From contig NZ_CP102590.1 of assembly GCF_032818155.1 (NCBI RefSeq), positions 62,001 to 126,000 on the forward strand: a DNA stretch of 64,000 nt, given 5' to 3'. Below are positions 1-8,573 of this stretch, in pieces. The translations under genes and the position numbers were made by a program. How positions within the stretch are numbered: position 1 is the first letter of the stretch; each line of letters begins with the position of its first letter. The notes beneath the pieces were generated by a model. The model had not been told where the DNA came from. It was given only the letters and a program-made list of their open reading frames with translations, and ran no database searches. This DNA comes from Niallia taxi (GTDB lineage: Bacteria > Bacillota > Bacilli > Bacillales > Cytobacillaceae).

Positions 1-1179
1 TTAAAGGGGACAATTACTGTAACAGCAGGGCTTGGCGGAATGGGTGGAGCGCAGCCTTTAGCTGTCACAATGGCAGGCGGTGTATTAATTGGCATCGATG
101 TTGACAGGAGCCGCATTGAAAAGCGGATAAAAACACGCTATTGTGATGTCCTTGTAGAAACATTGGATGAAGCAATCGCTAAAGCGGACGAAGCGAAAAA
201 AGCAGGAAAACCGCTATCAATTGGGTTAGTCGGCAATGCTGCTGAGGTGCTTCCAGACATGATTAAACGAAGATTTATTCCAGATATCGTAACAGATCAA
301 ACGTCTGCACATGATCCCCTTCATGGCTATTTACCAATTGGGTTTTCTTTAGAGGATGGGGAAAAGTTACGCAAAGAAAACGGAGCTGAATATGTAAAAA
401 AATCAAAGGCTAGCATGGCCGTTCATGTTCAAGCAATGCTGGAGATGCAGCAAAAAGGTGCCATCGTTTTTGATTATGGCAATAATATCAGGCAGGTTGC
501 TTTTGATGAAGGTGTTGAAAATGCCTTTGCTTTCCCAGGATTTGTACCTGCCTATATTCGCCCGCAGTTTTGTGAAGGGAAGGGGCCGTTCCGCTGGGTA
601 GCATTATCTGGTGATCCAGAGGATATTTATAAAACAGATGAAGTCATCTTAAGAGAGTTTTCCTATAATGAACATTTATGTAATTGGATAAGGATGGCAA
701 GAGAAAAAATTGAATTCCAAGGACTCCCGGCACGTATTTGCTGGTTAGGTTACGGGGAGCGTGCCAAATTTGGAAAAATCATCAATGACATGGTTGCGAG
801 CGGAGAACTGTCTGCACCAATTGTGATTGGAAGAGACCATTTGGATGCAGGTTCTGTTGCTTCGCCAAATCGTGAAACGGAAGCAATGAAGGATGGCAGT
901 GATGCAGTTGCAGACTGGCCAATCTTAAATGCATTACTTAATACAGCTGCTGGTGCAAGCTGGGTATCTGTTCACCATGGCGGCGGAGTTGGAATGGGCT
1001 ATTCTGTCCATGCTGGAATGGTTGTCGTCGCAGATGGTACAGAATTAGCAGGGCAGAGGCTTGAAAGAGTACTCACAACAGATCCAGGAATGGGTGTTGT
1101 CCGTCATGTTGATGCAGGCTATGAATTAGCAATAGAAGCAGCGAAGGAAAAAGGAATCAATATCCCAAATCTAAAGTAA
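1..1179 (+). CDS. hutU: Urocanate hydratase, 3' part (5' end outside window)
   Basis: Urocanase catalyses the second step of histidine degradation, urocanate to imidazolonepropionate, using tightly bound NAD+ as an electrophile in the cytosol. The frame is open from base 1, so this is the C-terminal ~392 residues of a protein usually near 550; the first ~160 are missing. The visible start carries the conserved glycine-rich [12 protein letters not shown] stretch of the NAD-binding core, and the C-terminal part has the [11 protein letters not shown] motif typical of urocanases. It is followed after 14 bp by hutI, so both lie in one operon. No internal start is proposed because the protein clearly continues upstream. 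Confidence 0.97.
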   Translation, partial: LKGTITVTAGLGGMGGAQPLAVTMAGGVLIGIDVDRSRIEKRIKTRYCDVLVETLDEAIAKADEAKKAGKPLSIGLVGNAAEVLPDMIKRRFIPDIVTDQTSAHDPLHGYLPIGFSLEDGEKLRKENGAEYVKKSKASMAVHVQAMLEMQQKGAIVFDYGNNIRQVAFDEGVENAFAFPGFVPAYIRPQFCEGKGPFRWVALSGDPEDIYKTDEVILREFSYNEHLCNWIRMAREKIEFQGLPARICWLGYGERAKFGKIINDMVASGELSAPIVIGRDHLDAGSVASPNRETEAMKDGSDAVADWPILNALLNTAAGASWVSVHHGGGVGMGYSVHAGMVVVADGTELAGQRLERVLTTDPGMGVVRHVDAGYELAIEAAKEKGINIPNLK

Positions 1180-1193
1180 AAGGTTGAGATAAC

Positions 1194-2516
1194 ATGTCTG
1201 AATATCTATACATTAAAAATGCATCCCAAGTAATTACCGTAAGCGGAAGCAGTAATAAACCAAAGATAGGCCAAGAAATGTCTAATATAGGTGTAATAGA
1301 AAATGGCAGTGTGTTAATAAAAAAGGACAGAATTATCTATGTCGGCGCAAATCAAGTAGTAGAGCAATATGTTAGTAGATTAAGTGAACCAGTTGAGGTT
1401 ATTAATGCAGCAGGCAAGGTAGTAACACCAGGTTTAATTGATCCACATACACATATTGTTTTTGCTGGAAGTCGTGAGAAGGAATTAGAAATGCGCTTAA
1501 AGGGTGCAAAATACATTGATATTTTAAAAGCAGGAGGCGGAATATTAAGTACTACTGCCGAAACACGGCAAGCATCTGAACAACAACTAATCAGCGAGAC
1601 AGTTCCACGTCTGGACCGCTTCCTGCAATATGGAGTTACAACAATAGAGGCGAAAAGCGGCTATGGGCTGACGACAATGGATGAATTGAAACAGCTAAGG
1701 GTTGCCAAAAAACTGAATGACATTCACCCGATTGATCTAGTCTCTACATTTATGGGAGCACATGCTGTTCCACATGAGTACAAGGAAAATCCTGATGATT
1801 TTGTCCAATTAATAATTAAGGAAATGCTTCCGCTTGTTGCGAAGGAAAAGCTAGCAGAGTTTTGCGATGTGTTTTGTGAAGAGGGAGTTTTTACAGTTGA
1901 ACAGTCCAAGATAATATTAGAGGAAGGAAAAAAGCATGGGTTATTGCCAAAGATTCATGCAGATGAAATTGTCCCATTTGGTGGTGCTGAGTTAGCAGCA
2001 GAGATAGGTGCCGTTTCTGCAGACCATTTGTTAAGAGCTTCAGAAGAAGGGATACAGGAAATGGCGGAAAAAGGCGTAATTGCCGTACTTTTACCTGGAA
2101 CAGCATTCTTTTTAATGGCAGAGCCTGCTAATGCAAGGAAAATGATTGAAGCTGGTGTTGCTGTTGCCCTTTCAACAGATCGAAACCCGGGCTCATCACC
2201 GACAGAATCCTTGCCATTTATTATGAATCTAGCGTGCTTAACAATGAAAATGACTCCAGAGGAAGTGTTAGCAGCCTGTACCATTAATGCAGCACATGCC
2301 ATCAATAGGGCCCATGAAATTGGCAGTATTGAAGTTGGGAAAAAAGCAGATCTCATTTTGTTTGATGCGCGAAATTATCAAACCCTTCAATACAACTATG
2401 CTGTTAATTTAGTTGATACTGTGATTAAGAATGGCAAAGTCGTTGTTAAAGGTGGTGTAAATGTTGCAAAAAGGGAAGCTTTCCATCAATTTAGCTCGAC
2501 TGAAAACAGACATTGA
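1194..2516 (+). CDS. hutI: Imidazolonepropionase
   Basis: HutI hydrolyses 4-imidazolone-5-propionate to N-formimino-L-glutamate, step three of histidine catabolism. This is a metal-dependent amidohydrolase: the DPHTHIVF metal motif lies near residues 81-88, HADE near 255, and the ALSTDRNPGSSP motif near 323. At 440 aa it is slightly longer than the usual ~420; the extra residues are a C-terminal tail that reads 56 bp into the next gene in another frame. It starts at ATG 1194, 14 bp after hutU, and belongs to the same transcript. Confidence 0.96.
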   Translation: MSEYLYIKNASQVITVSGSSNKPKIGQEMSNIGVIENGSVLIKKDRIIYVGANQVVEQYVSRLSEPVEVINAAGKVVTPGLIDPHTHIVFAGSREKELEMRLKGAKYIDILKAGGGILSTTAETRQASEQQLISETVPRLDRFLQYGVTTIEAKSGYGLTTMDELKQLRVAKKLNDIHPIDLVSTFMGAHAVPHEYKENPDDFVQLIIKEMLPLVAKEKLAEFCDVFCEEGVFTVEQSKIILEEGKKHGLLPKIHADEIVPFGGAELAAEIGAVSADHLLRASEEGIQEMAEKGVIAVLLPGTAFFLMAEPANARKMIEAGVAVALSTDRNPGSSPTESLPFIMNLACLTMKMTPEEVLAACTINAAHAINRAHEIGSIEVGKKADLILFDARNYQTLQYNYAVNLVDTVIKNGKVVVKGGVNVAKREAFHQFSSTENRH

Positions 2517-3723
2517 AGAGCTTGGGGAATTCGGTAAAAACGACAAAGGTGGTCTTGATAGAACCACCTTTACTTCAAGTGAATTAGCAGCAAGAGAATG
2601 GCTGAAAAGTCGTCTTTGCCATTCGAATTTGGTTGTAAAGGTTGACGAAGCCGCAAATATTTGGGGGAAACGTAAGGGGGCTAAGGATCTTCCGAGTATT
2701 GTGTTTGGCTCACATATTGATACAGTCCCAAACGGCGGGAAATATGACGGAGCACTTGGTGTATTAATGGCTCTTGAAGTATTGAGAGTATTGGAAGAAA
2801 ACAGCATAGTGACAAGGCATCCACTCGAGTTCGTTTCATTTAGTGCGGAAGAACCTAATCCTTTTGGATTGTCTACATTTGGTAGCAGGGCGGTTAGCGG
2901 CAAATTGACAAAAGCTAAAATTATAGATGTAGCAGATGCAGCCGGAACGAAGCTCACAGATGCATTACGAGCTGCAGGGGGCAGCCTTGAGCAATTTGCG
3001 AACTGTATAAGAAAACCGATAGAACTTAGTGCTTATTTAGAGGTGCATATTGAACAAGGCAAAAGGCTTGTCAACAGTTCCATACCTATCGGGATTGTAA
3101 TGGCAATAACAGGTATCTATCGTGAACACATAACCGTTATCGGTGAGGCTAATCATGCTGGAACTACGTTAATGGAAGACAGGAAAGATGCCTTAACTGC
3201 AGCATCAGAGCTTATATTGTCGTTAGAGCGTGCCTGTTTAAAACACCCTTCAAATGAAGTGGTTGGCACGATTGGAAAGATTACTGTCAGCCCGAATGCA
3301 CCAAATATTATCCCTGATAAAGTAACAATGTCATTAGAAATAAGAGGGAAAACATCGCTTGAAATACAGGAGATATTAACAGCTTTTACGCTCGATTGCT
3401 TGGATTGTGAGGAGAAACGAGCTGTGCAAATAGAAAGAAAAGTGTTGTTAGACCAAGCGCCAGCTGAAATGGATGAAGTAGTAATCGAAGCAATAAAAAA
3501 CAGTGCAGAGCTTCTTAATTTCCCTTATTTAGTACTTGGCAGCATGGCAGGACATGATGCGGCACATATGGCAGCAATAACAAGAAGCGGCATGATATTT
3601 GTTCCAAGTGTTGGCGGGAAAAGTCACTGTCCAGAGGAAGAAAGCCGATTGGAGGACATGGAAAAAGCGGCAAATGTGCTGCTGCATTCGATTCTTTCAT
3701 TAGACGAAAAATTAGATGTGTAA
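2461..3723 (+). CDS. M20-type amidohydrolase (allantoate/N-carbamoyl-amino-acid hydrolase family)
   Basis: A 420-residue binuclear metalloenzyme of the AllC/hydantoinase branch of peptidase family M20. Visible ligand motifs are GSHIDTVPNGGKYDG (~residues 82-96), the catalytic FSAEEPNPFG, LEVHIEQG and GHDAAHMA near the C terminus. Family members cleave N-carbamoyl or ureido groups from amino-acid-like substrates. ATG 2461 follows a good AAAGGTGG site inside the hutI tail, so translation is coupled to hutI. Between hutI and a HutF-like deiminase, the simplest inferred job is hydrolysis of N-formyl-L-glutamate to glutamate and formate, replacing HutG. The substrate is inference; allantoate or N-carbamoyl substrates remain possible. 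Confidence 0.85.
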   Translation: MLQKGKLSINLARLKTDIEELGEFGKNDKGGLDRTTFTSSELAAREWLKSRLCHSNLVVKVDEAANIWGKRKGAKDLPSIVFGSHIDTVPNGGKYDGALGVLMALEVLRVLEENSIVTRHPLEFVSFSAEEPNPFGLSTFGSRAVSGKLTKAKIIDVADAAGTKLTDALRAAGGSLEQFANCIRKPIELSAYLEVHIEQGKRLVNSSIPIGIVMAITGIYREHITVIGEANHAGTTLMEDRKDALTAASELILSLERACLKHPSNEVVGTIGKITVSPNAPNIIPDKVTMSLEIRGKTSLEIQEILTAFTLDCLDCEEKRAVQIERKVLLDQAPAEMDEVVIEAIKNSAELLNFPYLVLGSMAGHDAAHMAAITRSGMIFVPSVGGKSHCPEEESRLEDMEKAANVLLHSILSLDEKLDV

Positions 3724-3736
3724 AGGAGCGTACAGG

Positions 3737-5056
3737 ATGAGTATGATATATGCTGCTGATTTAGTTTATATAAATAGCCAATTTCAAAAGAATCATGCCA
3801 TTTATGTCTTGGATGGAGTAATAAAGGAAATTGGTCCAAAGAAACAGCTTACCGAAAAATATAAAGGAATAGCTGTGGTAGAGTGGAAGGACAAAGCAAT
3901 CTTGCCAGGAACTGTTAATGCTCATAATCATTCGTTTCAAAGCTTACTGAGAGGAATTGCTGTGGATCGTCCGTTTTTAGAATGGAGAGATCAAGCATTG
4001 TACCGTTACACACCATTATTGGATGAGGAAGCAATTTATTCGGGAGCACTCTTTGCTTTTGGAGAAATGCTGAAATACGGCGTAACAACTGTCAGTGACT
4101 TTTTTTATGTCCATAATGGTGGAATTTCCACAGATGAAGCGGTGATTCAAGCAGCAAAGGATATTGGAATCCGCCTTGTTTTCGCGAGGACAATGTATGA
4201 TTGGGAAGGTGCTCCAATCAGTTATCAAGAAAGTGTAGCAGAGGCTGTTGACCGAACAAGACAGCTCGCAATTAAGTATCAAGGAGACGCAATGGTATCT
4301 ATTCATCCTGCGCCACATAGTCCTCACGCGGCATCACCGGAAATGATTAAGGCAGGACACCGTCTTGCGAAGGAATTAAATACACCATTTCATATTCATG
4401 TGGCAGAAGAAATATTTGAAGTTGATGAGACACTTGAAAAGTTTGGCTTACGTCCAGTTCATTATCTCGATTCGCTTGGTGTTGTCGATGATAGTATGAT
4501 TGCTATTCATCTAGTTTGGTTGGATGACAGTGAAATAAAATTATTAGGACAAAGAAAAACAGCGCTCGCTTATTGCCCATCAAGTAATATGTTTTTATCT
4601 GATGGAGTGACAAGAATACCAGATTTACTTGAGGCAGGTGTCCGTATTTCACTTGGTTCAGATGGAGCCTGCAGCAATAATCGAATCAGTATTTTCGAAG
4701 AAATGAGAATGTGCTCTCTTCTGCAAAAGGTAACTCGCCTTGATGGTACTTGTATTAATGCAAAACAAGTATACAACATGGGAACAAAAGCAGGAGCGGA
4801 AATGCTGCAGCTGTCAACAGGCGAGATTAAAGCAGGAATGAAGGCAGACTTCGTTACATTAGATATAAACGATTTATCCCTTTCCCCAAAAACAGAGTTA
4901 TTTGCAAATGTAGTTTATTCCCTCCAACCAAATGCGATTACAGATGTAATAGTAGACGGCAAAATAATAGTAGAAGACCGCAGCATAAAGACCATTTCAG
5001 AGCAGCATATAGTCAATCGAGTGGATAGTTTAATGGAAAAGTGGAAAACAATCTAA
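3737..5056 (+). CDS. HutF-like amidohydrolase (candidate formiminoglutamate deiminase)
   Basis: A 439-residue amidohydrolase-superfamily enzyme with one metal site: VNAHNHSFQ (HxH), HIHVAEE, AIHLVW and SLGSDGACSNN supply the ligands and catalytic Asp. The segment after the HxH motif (WRDQALYRYTPLL ... EMLKYGVTTVSDFFYVHN) follows the layout of HutF formimidoylglutamate deiminases, which release ammonia from formiminoglutamate to give N-formylglutamate. ATG 3737 is chosen over an upstream ATG at 3716 because AAGGAG (3722-3727) sits at the right distance and the superfamily fold begins at once. It closes the hut operon. Guanine-type or S-adenosylhomocysteine-type deaminase activity cannot be excluded from sequence. 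Confidence 0.78.
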   Translation: MSMIYAADLVYINSQFQKNHAIYVLDGVIKEIGPKKQLTEKYKGIAVVEWKDKAILPGTVNAHNHSFQSLLRGIAVDRPFLEWRDQALYRYTPLLDEEAIYSGALFAFGEMLKYGVTTVSDFFYVHNGGISTDEAVIQAAKDIGIRLVFARTMYDWEGAPISYQESVAEAVDRTRQLAIKYQGDAMVSIHPAPHSPHAASPEMIKAGHRLAKELNTPFHIHVAEEIFEVDETLEKFGLRPVHYLDSLGVVDDSMIAIHLVWLDDSEIKLLGQRKTALAYCPSSNMFLSDGVTRIPDLLEAGVRISLGSDGACSNNRISIFEEMRMCSLLQKVTRLDGTCINAKQVYNMGTKAGAEMLQLSTGEIKAGMKADFVTLDINDLSLSPKTELFANVVYSLQPNAITDVIVDGKIIVEDRSIKTISEQHIVNRVDSLMEKWKTI

Positions 5057-5090
5057 ATTAATACTACTGAAATAGACTTTATTATATAGA

Positions 5091-5196
5091 AGTTGTGACA
5101 TAAGTATGTAAACCTAATCAAAATCGAACTATTTATACGTTTTCCAATTAATAGTTCGATTTTCATGTTTTGAATTTTCTTTGTTCGACATGGGAC
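5091..5196 (+). repeat. Partial copy (left part) of the dispersed repeat, with terminator hairpin
   Basis: The stretch GTGACATAAGTATGTAA followed by a GAACTATT...AATAGTTC hairpin matches the left end of the complete repeat at 40821-41155 (GGGACATAATAGTATGTAAG then GAACTATTT). The GC-rich core is absent. Position and orientation just after the hut operon suggest the hairpin also works as its terminator. Confidence 0.6.
5121..5166 (+). terminator. Terminator-like hairpin after the hut operon
   Basis: Perfect 13-bp arms at 5121-5133 and 5150-5162 (AAATCGAACTATT / AATAGTTCGATTT) with a 16-nt loop, followed by TC and a short T run. It lies 65 bp after the HutF-like stop and forms the left module of the dispersed repeat. 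Confidence 0.6.
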
Positions 5197-5224
5197 TAAT
5201 TATATAGCTTAATAGATTCTTTTG

Positions 5225-5590
5225 TTATATCCAAACATCATTTTCTGCTGTTTGGGAGGTTCTTTCCTCGCCAGTATTAACTACACCTTTAGGTTCAACA
5301 AGCATAATTTTGTATTCCGAAGCAGCAAATGGCTTATGTTCAACATTCTTCGGAATTACAAACATTTCTCCTGCCTTTAATGGAACTTGACCATCCCTGA
5401 ATTCGATGATTAAACTGCCTTCCATTACAATAAACACTTCATCTGTTTCTTCATGCTTATGCCAAACAAACTCACCAAGCACCTTAACTAATTTAAATTG
5501 ATAGTCATTCATTTCGGCAATGACTTTTGGTGACCATTGATCCGTAAATTTTGCAAATTTATCTTGAAAGTTTATTGAAGAATAGCTCAT
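5225..5590 (-). CDS. Small cupin-domain protein
   Basis: A 121-residue single-domain cupin. Cupin motif 1 is visible as WHKHEETDEVFIVMEGS (~residues 43-59; metal-type His, His, Glu) and motif 2 as a degenerate PKNVEHKPFA. Such small cupins bind metal or a small ligand and include sugar-binding, dioxygenase-like and sensor proteins; no specific substrate can be assigned. The minus-strand start is preceded by an AAGGAGGTTACTATA ribosome site. It is transcribed towards the hut operon and away from the unknown gene at 5741. Confidence 0.85.
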   Translation of the reverse strand: MSYSSINFQDKFAKFTDQWSPKVIAEMNDYQFKLVKVLGEFVWHKHEETDEVFIVMEGSLIIEFRDGQVPLKAGEMFVIPKNVEHKPFAASEYKIMLVEPKGVVNTGEERTSQTAENDVWI

Positions 5591-5740
5591 TATAGTAACC
5601 TCCTTAGCTAACTGATTAATGTAAATATTAGCATATTTTTACTTATTATTGTTAAATACATAAAGTCTATTATGTTCAGTTCCGACACTTTCCAAATTAT
5701 GCTAGAATTAACTTATCATTTATTAGGAGGAGGAAGCAAA

Positions 5741-6337
5741 ATGACAGATAAACGAGAGCAATATGATAGTCGTCTTGAAAAAATTGATGAACAAATATGT
5801 GGATTAATTAACAAACGAAAAAGTATAGCGAGTAAATCTAGTTTTCCATCCCCTCAGCTTATAACTACATGGTCTACAAAATACGATTTATATGAGGACT
5901 TCTTAGACGGGTTATTTCATCACTTATTGCATGAAGACCTATTTAAGCCATATCCAGACCCAAAAGGATTTCGTAAAAATATCCCGATATTAAAATCATA
6001 TGAAAGGGATAATCTATTTTTCACCGTAACATTTGTACGGCAATATGAAAATGCTAGCATCGTAAATTTAACTTTGGATAAAGAACCGCTAGAAGAAAAT
6101 GCAAAAATTTTACATGAATTTACCTTTCTTGAGCTCTCGATAGAAAATAATGGGGTGGAGTATGACTGCAGAGACATAGGAGGAGGAGGTTCTGATGGCC
6201 ATATGTCACATACTTACACAGTTTCACCGCCATTACCAGACGATATGTCTGCGGTTAAGTTCCTATTCAAGGAATATAAAGAACCATTTCAAAGGGAACC
6301 AACAGGCATTGAATTTGTTATTGCAGTAGCAGAATGA
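5741..6337 (+). CDS. Unknown protein, 198 aa
   Basis: The frame is open further upstream, but ATG 5741 is the evident start: it is preceded by TTAGGAGGAGGAAGCAAA. The N terminus is a charged helix (MTDKREQYDSRLEKIDEQI, then NKRKSI) resembling the first helix of chorismate-mutase-like or coiled-coil segments. The rest is mixed alpha/beta with a glycine patch (IGGGGSDGHMSHTY) near residue 148. No signal peptide or membrane segment. I do not recognise the family; similar standalone proteins are usually annotated as hypothetical in Bacillaceae. Confidence 0.75.
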   Translation: MTDKREQYDSRLEKIDEQICGLINKRKSIASKSSFPSPQLITTWSTKYDLYEDFLDGLFHHLLHEDLFKPYPDPKGFRKNIPILKSYERDNLFFTVTFVRQYENASIVNLTLDKEPLEENAKILHEFTFLELSIENNGVEYDCRDIGGGGSDGHMSHTYTVSPPLPDDMSAVKFLFKEYKEPFQREPTGIEFVIAVAE

Positions 6338-6377
6338 GTAATAAACAAAAGTGCTTGTTTTTAAGGGAGAAGAACGA

Positions 6378-6470
6378 ATGAAAAAACTTTATTTAATTGA
6401 CGGCTTTGGTGGATCACCTGAGATAAATCAGTTGCCAGGTTTGGTAGCTGATTTATTATTCAAAAATTAA
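6378..6470 (+). pseudogene. Remnant of an RBBP9/YdeN-type serine hydrolase
   Basis: A 30-codon frame with a good AAGGGAGAAGAACG leader encodes MKKLYLIDGFGGSPEINQLP, which looks like the N-terminal strand and oxyanion loop of RBBP9/YdeN alpha/beta hydrolases (HGFxGSPExNWxPWL). It stops at 6470 and no further hydrolase sequence follows in any frame. The downstream gene begins 62 bp later, so most of the hydrolase seems to have been deleted. Confidence 0.5.
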
Positions 6471-6531
6471 TATTAAAAGAGTAAAGTAAGCGTTTTAATA
6501 TAAGGGGTACTGCTTGAGGGGGGAGAAGATA

Positions 6532-7290
6532 GTGGAATTAGGAAGTCTGATTGCTACTGGTAATACCGCTGATATATTTATGTGCAATAATAAAATAGTG
6601 AAGCTGTTTAAAGAATATTTACCACCAAATGAAGCCTTGTCTGAAGCTACAAAACAAAAGTTTGCTTATTCGTGCGGCCTTAATGTCCCGAAGGTGTTTG
6701 AAGTTACCAAAATAAATGGAACACAGGCTATTATTATGGAACACATAAACGGCGAAACGCTTGGTCAGCTTATTCAGGACAATATCGAGTCTGTCGAGCA
6801 TTATATAAGCATCCTCGTTAATGTGCAGAACGAGATACATACAGTTGAAATAAATTCCGATGAAATAGAATCTATGGCAGAAAAATTGAACCGCCAAATT
6901 AATTCAGCCCGTACTTTAGGCGAAGAACAAAAGATTAAACTTTTAAGTAGATTAAGATTCCTACAATATAAATCTAAACTATGTCATGGTGATCTCCATC
7001 CATATAATTTACTTGTAAGTAATGAGACGATAAGTATAATTGACTGGGTAGATGCGAGTGCTGGTGATCCGAGAGCAGACGTTTGTCGCAGCTATTTATT
7101 ATTTTCATCCTATTCCCATGAATTAGCAGAATTATATCTTCGCTCCTACTGTGATAAGACCAATTTATCTGAAAAGGCTATTTTAGAATGGCTGCCAATT
7201 ATTGCAGGCGCCAGACTGAATGAAAAAATTTCCCCACAAGAAACTAAGCGTCTTGAAAAGATTGTTGGCCAGTTTTGTGCCAATAATTAA
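6532..7290 (+). CDS. Aminoglycoside-phosphotransferase-fold kinase
   Basis: A 252-residue APH/choline-kinase-fold protein. The N lobe has a glycine loop (LIATGNTADIF) and an ATP-binding Lys (NKIVKLF). The C lobe carries the catalytic HGDLHPYNLL loop and the metal-binding IIDWVDASAGDPRADV (DFG-equivalent). The frame opens at TTG 6514, but GTG 6532 has GGGGGGAGAAG at normal distance and starts next to the fold, so it is preferred. Family members phosphorylate aminoglycosides, choline, homoserine or sugars; the substrate is unknown and resistance should not be assumed. Confidence 0.82.
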   Translation: MELGSLIATGNTADIFMCNNKIVKLFKEYLPPNEALSEATKQKFAYSCGLNVPKVFEVTKINGTQAIIMEHINGETLGQLIQDNIESVEHYISILVNVQNEIHTVEINSDEIESMAEKLNRQINSARTLGEEQKIKLLSRLRFLQYKSKLCHGDLHPYNLLVSNETISIIDWVDASAGDPRADVCRSYLLFSSYSHELAELYLRSYCDKTNLSEKAILEWLPIIAGARLNEKISPQETKRLEKIVGQFCANN

Positions 7291-7300
7291 CAAGTTGGTA

Positions 7301-7329
7301 TTGACAACAATAAATGTTGATTTTATAAT
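7301..7329 (+). promoter_or_regulatory. Consensus sigma-A promoter for the EamA leader
   Basis: TTGACA at 7301-7306 and TATAAT at 7324-7329 with exactly 17 bp between: a perfect vegetative consensus. Transcription should begin near 7335-7337, giving a leader of about 105 nt before the transporter start, in which the terminator at 7396 lies. Confidence 0.8.
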
Positions 7330-7395
7330 GAAAAACGGAATTAACATACTAAAATTTTTTTGTTCGTGGATTTTTCTAGAGTAAGCTCTATTTTC

Positions 7396-7434
7396 GCCAC
7401 ACAAGTGTCTTAGGACAGTTGTGTGGCTTTTTTT
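7396..7434 (+). terminator. Intrinsic terminator in the EamA gene leader
   Basis: A 14-bp stem with one mismatch (arms 7396-7409 and 7414-7427, loop TTAG) followed directly by seven T. It lies downstream of a consensus promoter (7301-7329) and ends 6 bp before the GGAGG of the transporter, so it must terminate or attenuate transcripts from that promoter as well as those from the phosphotransferase gene. Confidence 0.8.
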
Positions 7435-7454
7435 ATGCAAAAGGAGGGGCTAGT

Positions 7455-8363
7455 ATGAAAAACTGGCATTATGTATTAATTGTTTTCTTAGGTGGCTGCA
7501 GTTATGGCATCTTATCAACGTTTGTTAAACTTGCTTACGCTAATGGATTTTCGGTGCAGGAGATAACAGGTGGACAATATTTATTTGGGACAGTGATTAT
7601 TTGGCTGCTTGTAGCATTAACAAAAAAACATCAAATCTCACGAAATCAAGCGATAAAGCTGCTGTTATCAGGTGTTCCGTTTGGTTTAACTGGAATATTC
7701 TATTATCATTCGCTGCAATCACTTCATGCTTCATTGGCTATTATTTTTCTTTTTCAATATATTTGGATCGGTTCGCTGCTAGAGCTAGTATTCTTTAAAA
7801 AGAAGCCTTCACTAGAAAAACTTGTTGCCATCGTTATTCTTCTTGCAGGTTCCCTTTTAGCTGCAGGAATCCTTTCAGATACAGGAGTTACTGTATCCTT
7901 ACAAGGTGCTATGTGGGGAATGCTTTCTGCAGTGACGTTTGCTACTTTTATTTTCCTTAGTGGTTCTGTCGGAAAAGATACAGCACCTTTGTTAAAAAGT
8001 GCATTGCTGTCTAGTGGGGGATTAATCATTGTGTTTATTGTGTTTCCACCATTATATTTAGTTGATTTACCTGTATTAATAGGAGTAACAAAGTTCGGCT
8101 TAATCCTTGGCTTTTTTGGTGCTGTACTGCCGCCATTATTATTTTCAATTGGAATGCCAAAGATTGGCCCAGGACTTGGCACAATCCTTACAGCATCTGA
8201 GCTTCCTGTAGCTGTACTTATGTCTGCCTTTGTTCTAAAAGAAGATGTAAGTGGCTGGCAATGGATAGGAGTGGCGATAATTTTAGGAGGAATTGCTGCA
8301 AGTAATTTAAAGTATTCTAAATCTAGCTTGAAGACGAAACCAAATAATTCTTTAGCAAGTTAA
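7455..8363 (+). CDS. EamA-family (DMT) transporter
   Basis: A 302-residue inner-membrane protein with about ten transmembrane helices in two EamA repeats of five, typical of drug/metabolite transporters that export amino acids, metabolites or toxic compounds. ATG 7455 is chosen because AAGGAGG (7441-7447) precedes it; the upstream in-frame codons lie inside the terminator hairpin. The C-terminal half shows the EamA pattern of GPGLGTILTASELPVAVLMS. Substrate unknown. The leader carries a consensus promoter and a terminator, which points to transcription attenuation. Confidence 0.87.
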   Translation: MKNWHYVLIVFLGGCSYGILSTFVKLAYANGFSVQEITGGQYLFGTVIIWLLVALTKKHQISRNQAIKLLLSGVPFGLTGIFYYHSLQSLHASLAIIFLFQYIWIGSLLELVFFKKKPSLEKLVAIVILLAGSLLAAGILSDTGVTVSLQGAMWGMLSAVTFATFIFLSGSVGKDTAPLLKSALLSSGGLIIVFIVFPPLYLVDLPVLIGVTKFGLILGFFGAVLPPLLFSIGMPKIGPGLGTILTASELPVAVLMSAFVLKEDVSGWQWIGVAIILGGIAASNLKYSKSSLKTKPNNSLAS

Positions 8364-8409
8364 ATAGATAGGTTTGAAGGCTAGTATTTATGTAATTCAG
8401 AATAAGCTA

Positions 8410-8464
8410 AACCGGACTATCACGGAAATCTTTAAAAGATTCACGTGATAGTCCGGTTTTTTTA
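8410..8464 (+). terminator. Strong terminator after the EamA gene
   Basis: Perfect 15-bp arms AACCGGACTATCACG (8410-8424) and its complement (8444-8458), with an inner AATCTT/AAGATT helix and a following T run to 8464. Symmetric enough for both strands, but there is no minus-strand gene nearby. Confidence 0.85.
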
Positions 8465-8573
8465 TTTATCATTTTTTATTTAAAGCTAAGCTAAAGAACT
8501 TTATAACTAATATACATAAAAACCTACCACTTAGTTAAAATTAACAAATATATAAATGTTTGGAGGTATTAGG

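Noticed and set aside
1724..2357. Minus-strand open frames inside hutI
   Set aside because: They lie wholly within a well-supported conserved gene, lack ribosome sites and have no family features; the same holds for other antisense frames throughout the window.
6532..7290. Aminoglycoside resistance gene
   Set aside because: The APH fold is shared by many metabolic kinases and no resistance-specific motif or mobile context is present.
7328..7384. 18-codon frame (MKNGINILKFFCSWIFLE) in the EamA leader as a leader peptide
   Set aside because: Its ATG overlaps the -10 box of the consensus promoter, so a transcript from that promoter would not contain the start codon, and no ribosome site precedes it.
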